From: Phyllobacterium trifolii
GTDB lineage: Bacteria; Pseudomonadota; Alphaproteobacteria; Rhizobiales; Rhizobiaceae
Length of the DNA: 64,000 nt
Direction of reading: 5' to 3'
NCBI RefSeq assembly: GCF_014192095.1
Contig: NZ_JACHXN010000003.1
Location: forward strand, 62,001-126,000
Shown: positions 10,068 through 21,084 of the stretch, piece after piece
Position numbering within the stretch: position 1 is the first letter of the stretch
How the letters are laid out: every line of letters starts with the position of its first letter
Notes under the pieces: model-generated
Databases searched by the model: none
Seen by the model: the letters and a program-made list of their open reading frames with translations, nothing else
Told to the model about the DNA's origin: nothing
Program-made: the position numbers and the translations under genes

Positions 10068-10277
10068 CTATCGTGCTGTCGTCTGACGCGTCGAACCTGT
10101 TCCGGGTTTCCAGCCCCGGGCAAAACCATAGGACATGGCGAGAGAGGCATACTCGATTTCCCGCAAAAGGAATTCCCGCTCCGCCAGAAGGGCAGCGATT
10201 GTGGCCCTCACATCACCCTGATGATAGGCCAGCGCTTCATCTATTTCGTCTTCCGGTTGTTGGGATATAGCGTTCAT
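10068..10277 (-). CDS. small acidic-helix protein, function unknown
   Basis: 69 residues starting MNAISQQPEDEIDEALAYHQ, with a helical middle (DVRATIAALLAEREFLLREI) and a basic C-terminus. The start is ATG 10277, six bases after AGGAG; the open frame to 10307 lacks such a site. The N-terminal half resembles a UBA-like three-helix pattern, but this is only an impression. Likely first gene of a two-gene unit with 9753-10046 and divergent from the reductase gene at 10439. Confidence 0.65.
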   Translation of the reverse strand: MNAISQQPEDEIDEALAYHQGDVRATIAALLAEREFLLREIEYASLAMSYGFARGWKPGTGSTRQTTAR

Positions 10278-10438
10278 CAGAATCTCCTTTTCCAGGAAGA
10301 TTGCCACAACCTTGCATATATGAAAAGGAATTTGTTCCTGTTTTGTTCACATTTGGACGGTGCACAGTCAATCCGAAAACGGTTGTGAAAGACATCTCGC
10401 GAAATTAGAATTCGGACCATCAGAGAGGGATAAGCGGC

Positions 10439-11008
10439 ATGGGAAAAGTAATTGTCTCGTTTACGATGTCACTCGATGGCTTCATCGCCGGGCCGAATAT
10501 CAGCCCCGAAGATGCCATGGGCGAGGGCGGCGAACAGTTGCATGATTGGTTGTTTGACGGAAGCTCTGAAATCGACCGCGACATGGCACGGGAGATGCCT
10601 GCCAACGTCGGTGCGGTGATCCTCGGGAAGCGAACCTTCGATCTGGGGCTGCCGCATTGGGAAGACACGCCATTTCCCGCCCCGAGCTTCGTGCTCACCC
10701 ATGAAAAACGTGAGCCGCTGAAGATGAAAAGCTCGGCATTCACTTTCATCAACGGCGGTGTCGAAAGCGCTGTGCAGCAGGCGAAAGCGGCTGCAAGTGA
10801 AAAGGATATCATTGTTATGGGTGCAAATGTCGCCCAGCAACTGTTGCGAGCGAAGCTGGCGGATGAAATCGTTCTCCAACTCGCGCCGGTTTTGCTCGGG
10901 CAGGGGACACGCCTGTTCGACGGGATAGGTGATGAAACGATCGAGCTGAAAAACACAAGAACTATCCAGTCGCCGCTGGTCACCCACTTGCGCTATCAGA
11001 TCCTGTAA
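10439..11008 (+). CDS. dihydrofolate reductase family protein (RibD C-terminal domain)
   Basis: 189-residue NADPH-binding reductase of the RibD-C/DHFR-like fold. It starts VIVSFTMSLDGFIAGPN, the signature of this family, and has the glycine-rich KDIIVMGANVAQQLL segment and a terminal strand pattern (LQLAPVLLGQGTRLF). Stand-alone members are abundant, mostly uncharacterised, and not true folate or riboflavin enzymes. No riboflavin genes are adjacent. A long palindrome (11009-11151) begins directly after the stop. Confidence 0.85.
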   Translation: MGKVIVSFTMSLDGFIAGPNISPEDAMGEGGEQLHDWLFDGSSEIDRDMAREMPANVGAVILGKRTFDLGLPHWEDTPFPAPSFVLTHEKREPLKMKSSAFTFINGGVESAVQQAKAAASEKDIIVMGANVAQQLLRAKLADEIVLQLAPVLLGQGTRLFDGIGDETIELKNTRTIQSPLVTHLRYQIL

Positions 11009-11151
11009 GAGTCCGTTTGGAAAGTCGCTGCGGCGAGACGTATGGCGTGATTTTTCCAGAACCGGAGCGGAGCGTACTTAAGTACGTGAGCACCGGAGCA
11101 CAGAAAATCGCGCCAGATGGCCGCCGCAGTAGATTTTCAAGACGTGCTCTA
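11009..11151. repeat. 143-bp imperfect palindrome, copy A
   Basis: Near-symmetrical element centred on GTACTTAAGTAC (11074-11085). The outer arms AGAG..CTGCGGCG and CGCCGCAG..CTCT pair over about 70 bases with scattered mismatches. The central block CGGAGCGGAGCGTAC .. GTACGTGAGCACCGGAGC is shared with the element at 60071-60204, whose outer arms are unrelated. It abuts the stop of the RibD-C gene. Confidence 0.75.
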
Positions 11152-11191
11152 AGATGAAGCCCAGATTATCGCCGGGGCTTTCTTGGCTAGA

Positions 11192-11326
11192 TCAACCCTT
11201 TGACTTGGCCTTCGGCGCTTCCGCCTTTTTAATCATGGAGCTGAAAGGAACGTCGGCCTTCGGCGCAACCTTCTCTTTCTTGGGTTTTCGCACTTCGCGA
11301 TTGCTTTTCTGTTGTCCTTTGGCCAT
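11192..11326 (-). CDS. 44-residue basic protein
   Basis: Short gene encoding MAKGQQKSNREVRKPKKEKV, then an Ala/Pro/Lys tail. AGGAG lies seven bases before the ATG (11326) and the stop is TGA at 11192-11194. From memory, very similar Lys-rich mini-proteins beginning MAKGQ..SNRE are widespread in rhizobia and unnamed; I cannot verify this here. About one third of residues are Lys or Arg, so binding to nucleic acid or ribosomes is possible but unproven. Confidence 0.7.
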   Translation of the reverse strand: MAKGQQKSNREVRKPKKEKVAPKADVPFSSMIKKAEAPKAKSKG

Positions 11327-11664
11327 GGCGGCTCTCCTACAAAGTTACAAACTAGACTGCTGGACGAGGCTTTTTCGATTGCGGGCCGCTTGCATAACAA
11401 GAACCAAAATCGAGTGCGTACAGAATCGGTCATTTGGAATGAGATTGGCGGGTCGAGAACCTCTGACGCCGCGAAGAGCCAAGCTTTGGCCAAAAGACGA
11501 TTCGCGATTGTAGGTCGTCATTTGCGGCTTAATTGCGGCTCCTGATAGTTCTGGCGCGCCCGTTTGAATGGTGCTAAAATTCGTTCAGTTGCCTCAAAAG
11601 TCGAAGTTTTTCCGCTGGATTCCTGGTCCACTGCGGCTTTATGGGCGTTTGGAGGATACTCACC

Positions 11665-11841
11665 ATGTTGAATCGCACGATTACCTTTCTGAAAAGGCTG
11701 AAAACCCCTATTACCGCATCGCCTGACACCGTCGTGCATAACGCAAAACCGGCCGCTAAGAAGCCCCGTCGTGTAAACCCCGACAGCGATGGAAAGCTGC
11801 GCCGCCTGCGGCAGCTCGTCGAGCACAATCGGCTGATCTGA
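11665..11841 (+). CDS. 58-residue basic protein, function unknown
   Basis: Starts MLNRTITFLKRLKTP with GGAGG nine bases before ATG 11665 and ends DGKLRRLRQLVEHNRLI. Strongly basic, with a possible amphipathic N-terminal helix and a second C-terminal helix. The longer in-frame start at 11641 has no better ribosome site. No family recognised; probably real because of the good ribosome site and the coherent helix pattern. Confidence 0.45.
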   Translation: MLNRTITFLKRLKTPITASPDTVVHNAKPAAKKPRRVNPDSDGKLRRLRQLVEHNRLI

Positions 11842-12137
11842 TTGCGTCCACTAAGCCGGTGTTGAGAGAACTGCATCGGCTTTTTCATGTCGCCTATCCA
11901 AGACTTCCTGCAAAACGCTCCGGCAACCGATCACGCTTGACAGCGTGAGCCTGTAAAGGCGGCTGGCCGCCGTTGGGTCACGGCTTGTCCAGTTTCCCGG
12001 CGGTCCTTTGCCGGTCCATAATCTCGTCAAGTTCGATTGATTGGCAAACGCTTAGCGGGGCAGGTGAGGCTTGGCACCGCCCCGGGGAGGGCATAATAGG
12101 CTAAGTCGGCGCCAAGCCTCCGCTGACGGAAATAGGG
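11842..12137. other. intergenic stretch with a 10-bp inverted repeat
   Basis: About 300 bases without a supported protein gene. GAGGCTTGGC (12066-12075) pairs with GCCAAGCCTC (12111-12120) around a GC-rich 35-base loop, so a small structured transcript or terminator is possible. Nothing else recognised. Confidence 0.35.
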
Positions 12138-12317
12138 TCAGCGTAATACAACGCTGACATAGGTCATTCGTTCCGTTGCTGTGCTCCCATCGTAGACAAT
12201 TGTTGTCCGCGCGAATGCGGTTCCTATCAGCCAGATGACAGCGAGAAATACCAGTGCAACAGCAGCGAGTAGCAAGACGCCGGTTAACTTCACCGGTTGA
12301 TGATCGTTCTCAGACAT
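12138..12317 (-). CDS. 59-residue single-pass membrane protein
   Basis: Reads MSENDHQPVKLTG, one transmembrane helix (VLLLAAVALVFLAVIWLIG), then a short tail FARTTIVYDGS..YVSVVLR. ATG at 12317, stop TGA at 12138-12140. The ribosome site is weak. A hydrophilic head, clean helix and ordered tail argue for a real small inner-membrane protein. No named family. Confidence 0.55.
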   Translation of the reverse strand: MSENDHQPVKLTGVLLLAAVALVFLAVIWLIGTAFARTTIVYDGSTATERMTYVSVVLR

Positions 12318-12471
12318 GAAGGGGACATCTCAAAATTGTGCTCGTGCATTAATACAACTTATGCGAGAATTTTCAACGGGAACATGTGTGAATGTGAGAG
12401 ATCAAAAGATCGGAAACGTACGTGTCAGACTTGGTCTGCGTCCAACGATCCGGGCGCGGCAAGGCCCCCGA

Positions 12472-12639
12472 TCAGGCGGTCAGGTGATCCGGGATGATGC
12501 TGGTCTGATGGCCACTTGGATTGCTTGATTTGGCAAGCATCGTTCCAGCTTCCCAACATCCCCAAAGAATAGCCACCATGATCGCGGCCAGGATCAGGAA
12601 GTCTTTTGTCTCGAGCGGCTGAAAATCGGGCTGACGCAT
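12472..12639 (-). CDS. 55-residue single-pass membrane protein
   Basis: Reads MRQPDFQPLETKDF, a transmembrane helix (LILAAIMVAILWGCWEAG), then a polar tail ending DHLTA. GGAG lies eight bases before ATG 12639. Similar layout to its neighbour at 12138-12317; both are on the minus strand and may be expressed together. Unknown function. Confidence 0.6.
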   Translation of the reverse strand: MRQPDFQPLETKDFLILAAIMVAILWGCWEAGTMLAKSSNPSGHQTSIIPDHLTA

Positions 12640-12810
12640 AGGCGTTACTCCATAACGATAGTGATCGCGGTCCCTGACCCATCGCTTATCATAGGTATGC
12701 TACGAGCCCTATTGCTCCCGATTAGTCCTTTCGATTTAGTCCCTGACGCCGCATTGATGTGGAAACGTCTCTGTTGATATGAGTGACAGGTGTTGGAAGG
12801 ATTCAATCAT

Positions 12811-13725
12811 ATGGTAACGGGCGTTGTTCTCGTGACGGGAGCCTCGGGTTTCATCGGTGTGGAACTGGTCAAGCAACTTGAAGCCTCCGGCTACCGGGTG
12901 ATCAGTGCCACGCGCAACGCCGGCGGCTCCAACACGGAAATTGTGCGGCTGCCTGCACCCGACGAGCCTGTCGAAGCATTCGAGCGCATCCTCGAGAATG
13001 TCGATCATGTCGTGCATCTTGCCGCTATCGCTCACACGCAACTAGTCGACGCCACCCATACCTATCATGCAGTCAACTGCGTGCTGGCGGCAAAGCTTGC
13101 TCAGGCTGCGCATAAAACCATTTCGGGCAGGTTTGTTTTCCTGTCGTCGATACGTGCGCAATGTGGGAGCGTTCATGAAGGCGTCGCGTTGGAAAGCGAT
13201 CTCCCACAACCAACTGATGATTACGGTCGGGCCAAGCTTGCAGCCGAGAACGAAATCGCCTTAGCGATGGAGCGCGGAAATTATACGATCCTGCGTCCCG
13301 TGCTCGTTTATGGCGCGGGTGTGAAGGGTAACATGGCGATGCTCGAGAAACTCGCGGCATTGCCTGTCCCGTTACCGCTAAAGTCCTTGGCCGGTCAACG
13401 ATCCTTGCTCGATCGCGCTGCCCTCTGCCGCGCCATCATCCATAGTTTGAACGAAGCGAAAACCGATCGTGGCACATTCATTGTATCGGACAGAAATCCA
13501 GTAACGGTACCGCAGATACTGGCCGCCATACGACGCCGGCGCGGCCGCAATCCTGGGTTGTTCTCATGCCCGTTGTGGATATTAAACATTGCCGCACAAA
13601 TAACAGGCCAGGGAGATCGCTGGAAAACGCTGAACGGTGACTTGATTGCAAGTTCGGCCAAGCTCCAATCGACTGGCTGGAAGGCTGTCGACAATCCTGC
13701 GGGGTACATTGCGGAACTATCCTGA
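12811..13725 (+). CDS. NAD-dependent epimerase/dehydratase (extended SDR)
   Basis: 304-residue extended short-chain dehydrogenase. The NAD-binding motif VTGASGFIGVELVKQL is at the N-terminus, FLSSIRAQ carries the catalytic Ser, and DDYGRAKLAAE the YxxxK pair. The closest family pattern is UDP-sugar 4-epimerase-like proteins of polysaccharide biosynthesis. I chose ATG 12811 (GGAAGG ten bases upstream) over GTG 12790. No other sugar-nucleotide genes adjoin, so the substrate is open. A hairpin (13728-13753, CTGGAGCC arms) starts just after the stop. Confidence 0.85.
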   Translation: MVTGVVLVTGASGFIGVELVKQLEASGYRVISATRNAGGSNTEIVRLPAPDEPVEAFERILENVDHVVHLAAIAHTQLVDATHTYHAVNCVLAAKLAQAAHKTISGRFVFLSSIRAQCGSVHEGVALESDLPQPTDDYGRAKLAAENEIALAMERGNYTILRPVLVYGAGVKGNMAMLEKLAALPVPLPLKSLAGQRSLLDRAALCRAIIHSLNEAKTDRGTFIVSDRNPVTVPQILAAIRRRRGRNPGLFSCPLWILNIAAQITGQGDRWKTLNGDLIASSAKLQSTGWKAVDNPAGYIAELS

Positions 13726-13903
13726 CCCTGGAGCCTCGTGCACAAGGCTCCAGCAGCCCATGAGCGCGCCAAGCCCGTCGCGACAGGGACATCAAATGGT
13801 CTCTTGGATATTCGGCAAATGATGTTACATTGTATCCAACGTTAATTGAAAAGCGTCCTGCTTGCGTCCTTATGGGTTCGCGCGGCGCTCGAAGGATAAG
13901 ACT

Positions 13904-15346
13904 TTGAAAGACCCCGAGAGAGGCGCGCCAATCGCGCCGAATGGAGGGGCGTCTGGTGGTGACATGGTGCTGAACGGCACTAAAGGTCTCACCAAGAATG
14001 GGCCCGGACCGCATGGGGATCCTGCACATCACAGGCAGGAAAGCCAATCCGATTCCCTGGAAGGACGCTTCGACAAGAACCATAAGAAACGTGCGCGCCG
14101 CAGAAAGCGCGGCAAGTCGAAACAGGCGCCTGCTTCGACCGAGCCAGTCGTTGTCTCGAGCGTTTCGCCCCCCCCTGCCAATACACCGGCCAAAGCCGCC
14201 AAGAAGCGGCGGCCCAATCGCTTTCGTCGTCGGGGCCGCGCCGGGATCAAACCTGTCGATACGATACCGCCAGTAGTGACAGTAAAGCCGTCTCCGGCAG
14301 CCCCGGTTCAAGCCACGCAGCGGCGCGAATCCAGGCATTTCGGAGGACCGCTCTATGCCGCACTCGATCTTGGCACCAACAATTGCCGGCTTCTAGTGGC
14401 GTCGCCCACCCGCCCCGGCCAGTTTCGCGTCGTCGATGCCTTCTCCCGTATCGTCCGCCTCGGTGAAGGCCTCGGCGCGACGGGGCGCCTGAACGACAAC
14501 GCTATGGATCGCGCTATAGAGGCGCTGAAGATCTGTCGCGACAAACTTGAGAGCCACGATGTGCGCCGCGCCCGGCTTATCGCCACCGAAGCCTGCCGTC
14601 AGGCGTCGAACGGCGAGGAGTTCTTGGCCCGGGTCAAACGCGAAACCGGCCTCGATCTCGAGATCATCAATCGCCAGACCGAAGCGCGTCTTGCCGTATC
14701 CGGCTGTGGCACGCTGGTCGAGCGCGAGACCGACGCAGTCGTGCTGTTCGACATCGGCGGCGGTTCCTCGGAGATCGCGCTGATCGACGTTTCCGAGCGC
14801 CGCTCGCCGCGGCTTGCAGAACATATCATTGCCTGGACGTCGCTTCCCGTCGGCGTGGTCACTTTGGCCGAGCGCTTTGGCGGGCGTGATGTGACCACCG
14901 ATAACTTCGCAGTCATGGTCGATCATGTTGCCGAATTGATCAATGATTTCTCCGAGCGTCACAAGCTCGGCGATCTCGTCAAGAGCCAGAACTTTCATCT
15001 GCTCGGCACGTCCGGCACGGTCACGACGCTCGCCGGTATTCATCTCGGTCTCGAGCGCTATGATCGCCGCCGTATCGATGGTATCTGGATGCAGAACGAT
15101 GACGTCACGGAAATGACCAGCAAGCTCCTGTCGTGGAGCTTCGATGAACGGGTTGCCAATCCGTGCATTGGTGCTGATCGCGCCGATCTCGTTCTTGCCG
15201 GTTGTGCCATCCTTGATGCTATCCGCAACGTCTGGCCCAGCCAGAAATTGCGCGTGGCCGATCGCGGGCTGCGCGAAGGTATTTTGACTGAACTCATGTC
15301 GCGTGATGGCGCGTGGCGCAATCGCTGGTTGCGTGCAACCGCATGA
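13904..15346 (+). CDS. Ppx/GppA family phosphatase (exopolyphosphatase/pppGpp phosphohydrolase)
   Basis: Actin-fold phosphatase acting on polyphosphate or pppGpp. After a 120-residue, highly basic, disordered N-terminus ([29 protein letters not shown]) the catalytic domain starts [14 protein letters not shown]. It has the second phosphate loop [13 protein letters not shown] and [13 protein letters not shown]. The basic extension is typical of rhizobial members and may bind polyphosphate or RNA. The start is uncertain: TTG 13904 has GAAGGA seven bases upstream, ATG 13964 has a poor site, and TTG 13862 is the longest option. Followed 19 bases later by rlmE, so probably an operon. Confidence 0.88.
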   Translation: MKDPERGAPIAPNGGASGGDMVLNGTKGLTKNGPGPHGDPAHHRQESQSDSLEGRFDKNHKKRARRRKRGKSKQAPASTEPVVVSSVSPPPANTPAKAAKKRRPNRFRRRGRAGIKPVDTIPPVVTVKPSPAAPVQATQRRESRHFGGPLYAALDLGTNNCRLLVASPTRPGQFRVVDAFSRIVRLGEGLGATGRLNDNAMDRAIEALKICRDKLESHDVRRARLIATEACRQASNGEEFLARVKRETGLDLEIINRQTEARLAVSGCGTLVERETDAVVLFDIGGGSSEIALIDVSERRSPRLAEHIIAWTSLPVGVVTLAERFGGRDVTTDNFAVMVDHVAELINDFSERHKLGDLVKSQNFHLLGTSGTVTTLAGIHLGLERYDRRRIDGIWMQNDDVTEMTSKLLSWSFDERVANPCIGADRADLVLAGCAILDAIRNVWPSQKLRVADRGLREGILTELMSRDGAWRNRWLRATA

Positions 15347-15365
15347 TCCAGGAATAGGGGCCCTT

Positions 15366-16094
15366 ATGGCTAAGACGACGACAGGGGGACGCGGCGGCAC
15401 AGGCACGCGCGGTCTGCATACCAAAATCAAGAAGAAGGCGGGCACGATCAAGGAATCGTCGCGTCGTTGGCTCGAGCGTCACATCAACGATCCGTATGTG
15501 CAGCGCTCCAAGGCAGACGGCTATCGTTCGCGCGCCGCCTATAAACTGATCGAGATCAATGACCGCTACAAGATCCTGAAAAAAGGTCAGCGCATTATCG
15601 ATCTGGGCGCCGCTCCCGGTGGCTGGAGCCAGATTGCGGCGTCGATCGTAGGCTCGCCGGAAGACGTTCCAACGGTCGTTGGCATCGACTATCTACACAT
15701 CGACCCATTGCCGGGCGTCACCTTGCTTGAGATGGATTTTCTCGATGACGCAGCGCCGGACAGGCTCATGGAATCACTCGGCGGCCAACCGGATATCGTC
15801 CTGTCGGACATGGCTGCGCCGACGACCGGCCACCGCCGTACCGACCACATACGCACGACCCACCTTTGCGAAGTCGCCGCCGACTTTGCCGTCTCCGTTC
15901 TGCGTCCGGGAGGACATTTTCTCACCAAGACATTTCAGGGCGGGACTGAAAATGAAGTGCTCACACTGTTGAAGAAGCATTTCAAGTCCGTCCATCACGT
16001 AAAGCCCCCCGCATCACGTGCGGAATCCGTCGAGCTTTATTTGCTGGCGAGGGACTTCAAGGGACTGCCTGATGACCGGGATTCGATTGAATAA
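15366..16094 (+). CDS. rlmE: 23S rRNA (uridine-2'-O)-methyltransferase RlmE (FtsJ)
   Basis: SAM-dependent 2'-O-methyltransferase that modifies U2552 in the 23S rRNA A-loop during late 50S assembly. 242 residues with a basic N-terminus ([16 protein letters not shown]), then [12 protein letters not shown] (catalytic Lys), the SAM motif [13 protein letters not shown], the catalytic Asp in [10 protein letters not shown] and a late Lys in [15 protein letters not shown] 15366 follows AGGGG; the longer frame from 15303 overlaps ppx and is rejected. Cotranscribed with the phosphatase gene upstream. Confidence 0.95.
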   Translation: MAKTTTGGRGGTGTRGLHTKIKKKAGTIKESSRRWLERHINDPYVQRSKADGYRSRAAYKLIEINDRYKILKKGQRIIDLGAAPGGWSQIAASIVGSPEDVPTVVGIDYLHIDPLPGVTLLEMDFLDDAAPDRLMESLGGQPDIVLSDMAAPTTGHRRTDHIRTTHLCEVAADFAVSVLRPGGHFLTKTFQGGTENEVLTLLKKHFKSVHHVKPPASRAESVELYLLARDFKGLPDDRDSIE

Positions 16095-16117
16095 CTCTCT
16101 CTGATTGCGACTGCCCG

Positions 16118-17521
16118 CTATTCCGCCGGTGCTGCTGCCTTGATCAGCGGCCGGTGACCAGAAACCTCTGAACCCGCGTCTGGCTGCAGACCCCTGAACG
16201 ACAGGCATGCCAAACCCGAAATTGCCGCCACGACAAAGAAGGCGATGTGGAAATCGGAGAGCTGCAGCGGGCCGCCGTGTATCTTGGTCGTAATCTCGAG
16301 AATGCCGCCGGCAACCGCCACGCCAAGCGCGATCGAAATCTGCTGGGCAACGGAACTGATCGGTGTCGCCTGGCTCGTCTGCTCGTTGGGGATATCCGCA
16401 TAGGCGAGAGCGTTCGTCCCCGTAAAGAACAGGGAACGGAAAAATCCACCCACGAGAAGCAGCAGGATCATCAGCCAATAGGGCGTTTCCGGCGTAAAGA
16501 ACCCGTTGACCGCGACGAATATCGCGGCGACGAAGGAGCCATACATCAGCGAATTGCGGAAGCCGGTTTTCCGGTAGAACCATTTTGTAACGAGCTTCAT
16601 GCTCATGGCGCCGAGTGCCGATACGAAAGTGATCATTCCGGATTGAAATGGCGTCAGGCCGAAGCCAATCTGAAGCATCAACGGCAGCAGGAACGGGATT
16701 GCCCCGACGCCGATGCGGAACAGACTGCCGCCGACGATTGCCGCTCTGAATATCTGATTGTCCAGAAGATTGAGAGAAAGCAACGGCTCCGCAGTTCGGC
16801 GCGCATGGACAAGATAAAGAACGGCGGAAATGATGCCGGTCAGAAGCGTCGCCATACCCACCCATGTCGGAAGCGCTGGAAGACTGACCACCGACAGGCC
16901 GAAAACGATGCCCGAGGCGGCGATGCCGCTTAAAAAGAAACCGGGAACGTCCAGCGGCCGTTGCACCAGGGTTTCGATGGAGGGCAGATAGCGGGTGGCG
17001 ATGATGATTCCGAGGACGCCGATCGGAACATTGATCAGGAAAATCCAGTGCCAGCTGAAATAGGTCGTCAGGAAACCGCCGACCGGTGGCCCTATAAGCG
17101 GGCCGATGAGCGCCGGCATTGTCAGCCATGCCATGGCGCTGACAAGTTCATTGCGCGGCGTCGAACGCACCAGCACGAGACGGCCAACAGGCGTCATCAT
17201 TGCCCCGCCTACGCCTTGCAGAAAGCGCGATAGAACGAATTCGAGGAGCGAGCCCGAGGCGGCGCAGGCGATGGATCCGAGAACGAAAACAACAATAGCA
17301 GCGCGAAAGACATTCTTTGCACCGAACCTGTCGGCCATCCAGCCACTGACTGGAATGAAAACCGCGAGAGAGACGAGGTATGCGGTGAGTGCCAGTTTTA
17401 AAGCGATCGGACTGGTGCCGATATCAGCAGCGATCGCTGGCAGCGACGTCGCGATGACGGTGGAGTCCATGTTCTCCATGAAAAGGGCGACGGCCAGGAC
17501 GAGCGGAACGATACGGTTCAA
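16118..17521 (-). CDS. MFS multidrug transporter, DHA2/EmrB type
   Basis: 467-residue drug:H+ antiporter-like permease with about 13-14 hydrophobic helices. It has the family motifs DSTVIATSLPAIA near helix 1, GWMADRFGAKNVF (motif A) after helix 2 and FLQGVGGAMMTPVGR (motif B) in helix 4. The start is TTG 17521 (MNRIVPLVLAVALFMENMD); there is no in-frame ATG before helix 1. No membrane-fusion partner is adjacent, so it may act alone at the inner membrane. It diverges from the metallo-hydrolase gene. Confidence 0.9.
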   Translation of the reverse strand: MNRIVPLVLAVALFMENMDSTVIATSLPAIAADIGTSPIALKLALTAYLVSLAVFIPVSGWMADRFGAKNVFRAAIVVFVLGSIACAASGSLLEFVLSRFLQGVGGAMMTPVGRLVLVRSTPRNELVSAMAWLTMPALIGPLIGPPVGGFLTTYFSWHWIFLINVPIGVLGIIIATRYLPSIETLVQRPLDVPGFFLSGIAASGIVFGLSVVSLPALPTWVGMATLLTGIISAVLYLVHARRTAEPLLSLNLLDNQIFRAAIVGGSLFRIGVGAIPFLLPLMLQIGFGLTPFQSGMITFVSALGAMSMKLVTKWFYRKTGFRNSLMYGSFVAAIFVAVNGFFTPETPYWLMILLLLVGGFFRSLFFTGTNALAYADIPNEQTSQATPISSVAQQISIALGVAVAGGILEITTKIHGGPLQLSDFHIAFFVVAAISGLACLSFRGLQPDAGSEVSGHRPLIKAAAPAE

Positions 17522-17742
17522 GTTGAATTCCAGTTCTCAGGAGGTGAGAAAACAGGCGGTGAATCTCGTTTTATGAGACTCAGGTGGCCTTGCGAGTTCC
17601 GATAGCACTCGCGATGCCGGGGCTCAAGCGGCGATCAATCAGAAGTGATCCAGACGCCGCGATTTTTGGTCTATTCAGCAGGAACGGAGCGGCAGCGCTG
17701 ACGTTGCCGCGTTGCATATTGTTGCCTGAAGGAGATAATCCT

Positions 17743-18726
17743 ATGTCTGCATTCGAGATTTCCCGCCGCAACCTTTTTCTCACGTCAAGTGCCATGGCCG
17801 GCGGATTGGCAATGTCACAGATGATTTTTGACATTGCGGAGGCGGCTGTTCCACAATCGGAGATCAAGTCGCCTGGCTTCAAACGTTTCAAGCTGGGCGA
17901 TTTCGAGATTACTACCTTGCTTGACGGGCTACGCCCCGGCGATGGTCCATTTCCAACCTTCGGCGCCAATCAGAGCCAGGAGGCAGTCGCCGAACTCATG
18001 CGCGCCAATTTCCTGCCGGAAACGAAATTCGTCAACGGCTTCACGCCGGTTCTGATCAATACCGGATCTGAGCTGGTGCTCGTCGACACAGGCTTTGGTG
18101 CAGGTGGCCGCGAGAATGGTCTTGGTCAGCTTGAGGCGAATATGAAAGATGCAGGTTATACGCCTGATCAGGTGACGCTTGTTGTTATCACCCATATGCA
18201 CGGCGACCACATCGGTGGCCTGATGAATGGCGAAACACCCGGCTTTGCCAATGCGCGCTATGTCGGCGGGCAGATCGAATATGACTTCTGGACCGACGCT
18301 GCGCGTGCGGGTACTCCGGCCGAAACCAATGCCAAAGGTGTCAATGCCAAGGTCAAGCCGCTTGCCGAAAAGTTCACCTTCATCAAGGCGGGCGATGCGG
18401 TGATCCCCGGCATCACCAGCGAAGCGGCCTATGGCCATACGCCTGGCCACATGATTTTTCACGTCGAATCGGCCGGCAAGCATCTTGTCCTGACTGCTGA
18501 TACAGCCAATCACTACGTCGCCTCATTGCAGCGCCCCGATTGGGAAGTTGCCTTCGATACCGACAAGGCCATGGGCGCGGCAACGCGCAAGAAGGTGTTC
18601 GACATGATAGCGGCCGACAAGGTACCGTTCATTGGCTACCACATGCCTTTCCCTGGCGTGGGTTTTGTTGAAAAGCAGGAAACGGGCTATCGATTCGTGC
18701 CGGCAACCTATCAGTTCGACGTCTGA
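17743..18726 (+). CDS. Tat-exported MBL-fold metallo-hydrolase
   Basis: 327-residue metallo-beta-lactamase-fold protein. The N-terminus has a twin-arginine signal (SRRNLFLTSSAMAGG). The zinc site HMHGDHIGG and downstream GHTPGHM and TADTANH match the AHL-lactonase/MBL hydrolase group. ATG 17743 is preceded by AAGGAGATAATCCT; the frame back to 17584 is non-coding in character. Substrate unknown; exported members hydrolyse lactones, phosphoesters or beta-lactams, so quorum-quenching activity is only a possibility. A GC hairpin (18752-18769) follows. Confidence 0.88.
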   Translation: MSAFEISRRNLFLTSSAMAGGLAMSQMIFDIAEAAVPQSEIKSPGFKRFKLGDFEITTLLDGLRPGDGPFPTFGANQSQEAVAELMRANFLPETKFVNGFTPVLINTGSELVLVDTGFGAGGRENGLGQLEANMKDAGYTPDQVTLVVITHMHGDHIGGLMNGETPGFANARYVGGQIEYDFWTDAARAGTPAETNAKGVNAKVKPLAEKFTFIKAGDAVIPGITSEAAYGHTPGHMIFHVESAGKHLVLTADTANHYVASLQRPDWEVAFDTDKAMGAATRKKVFDMIAADKVPFIGYHMPFPGVGFVEKQETGYRFVPATYQFDV

Positions 18727-18751
18727 ACGAACTGACCTGTAAAATGCAGTT

Positions 18752-18769
18752 CCGGCGCTTTTGCGCCGG
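18752..18769 (+). terminator. GC hairpin after the metallo-hydrolase gene
   Basis: CCGGCGC, TTTT loop, GCGCCGG, 25 bases after the stop. No T-run follows, so termination would be weak or Rho-dependent. Confidence 0.5.
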
Positions 18770-18889
18770 GATATTGCTACAATATTGTGGGGCTGTTGAC
18801 GGTTGGAATGCCAGTAATTGCGTTTTGATCTTTTCAAACCGACATATCCGTGTTACCAGCCCGTGCCAATTCACTTGAACAGAACTTGA

Positions 18890-20458
<1,569 letters not shown>

Positions 20459-20459
20459 A

Positions 20460-20503
20460 GCAATTCCAGGAAAAGTGGGAACCGGTTTTCCGTCCGGAAT
20501 TGC
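20460..20503. repeat. RIME-like rhizobial intergenic palindrome
   Basis: GCAATTCC (20460-20467) and GGAATTGC (20496-20503) flank GGAAAA..TTTTCC. This is the common rhizobial intergenic palindrome, recognised from memory. It begins two bases after the guaB stop and may stabilise or terminate the transcript. Confidence 0.7.
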
Positions 20504-20534
20504 GTTAAATGCTCTGACCCAAAAGTGAAGGGCA

Positions 20535-21074
20535 ATGTCTGATATCGCCCTTCGCAATCACTTCTCGGCCATGGCGCGCAACAGCGCCTGGTCGAACTTC
20601 CGGCTGCTCAGCGCGTGTGAGCAGCTCACCGAAGCCGAGTTTGCCCAAGAGCGCACCAGCTTCTTCCCATCCATCCAGTTGACGCTGAACCACAATCTCA
20701 TCGTCGATCACATTTACATGGCCGACATGATCGGCAAAGGCCGGAGGAATATCGACCTCGTCGGCGATATACCCTATTCCAAAGCTTCAGACCTGAAGCA
20801 GGCGCAGACAGAGTTCGATAGCAGCCTCATCGGCTTCTGTGACGATATCGAGCCCGAAGACCTAGACAAGATCGTATCGATCACATGGGGGACTGGCGAC
20901 ACCTCGCAGGAGCCGATCTACCTCTTGCTATCGCACCTTTTTGTGCACCAGATCCATCACCGCGGGCAGGCACATGCCATGCTGGCAGGCACCAATGTTC
21001 CGCCGCCGCAACTCGACGAATTCTTTCTGAACTACGACAGACCGCGACGGCAGGGGGAGCCCTTTACGGAGTAG
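20535..21074 (+). CDS. DinB family protein
   Basis: 179-residue four-helix-bundle protein of the DinB/YfiT superfamily. The metal-binding histidines are visible in LNHNLIVDHIYMAD and LFVHQIHHRGQAHAML, the usual three-His arrangement, and the bundle residues YNxW-like start reads NSAWSNFRLL. Members act as thiol-dependent (bacillithiol, mycothiol or glutathione) transferases or are uncharacterised. Convergent with the SDR gene; its stop is 10 bases from that gene's stop. Confidence 0.88.
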   Translation: MSDIALRNHFSAMARNSAWSNFRLLSACEQLTEAEFAQERTSFFPSIQLTLNHNLIVDHIYMADMIGKGRRNIDLVGDIPYSKASDLKQAQTEFDSSLIGFCDDIEPEDLDKIVSITWGTGDTSQEPIYLLLSHLFVHQIHHRGQAHAMLAGTNVPPPQLDEFFLNYDRPRRQGEPFTE

Positions 21075-21084
21075 GGCACCCAAA

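Noticed and set aside
12297-12528. Two 66-70-residue plus-strand frames
   Set aside because: Overlap better-supported mini-genes on the minus strand; no ribosome site.
14393-15451. 352-residue minus-strand frame
   Set aside because: Antisense of the Ppx/GppA gene.
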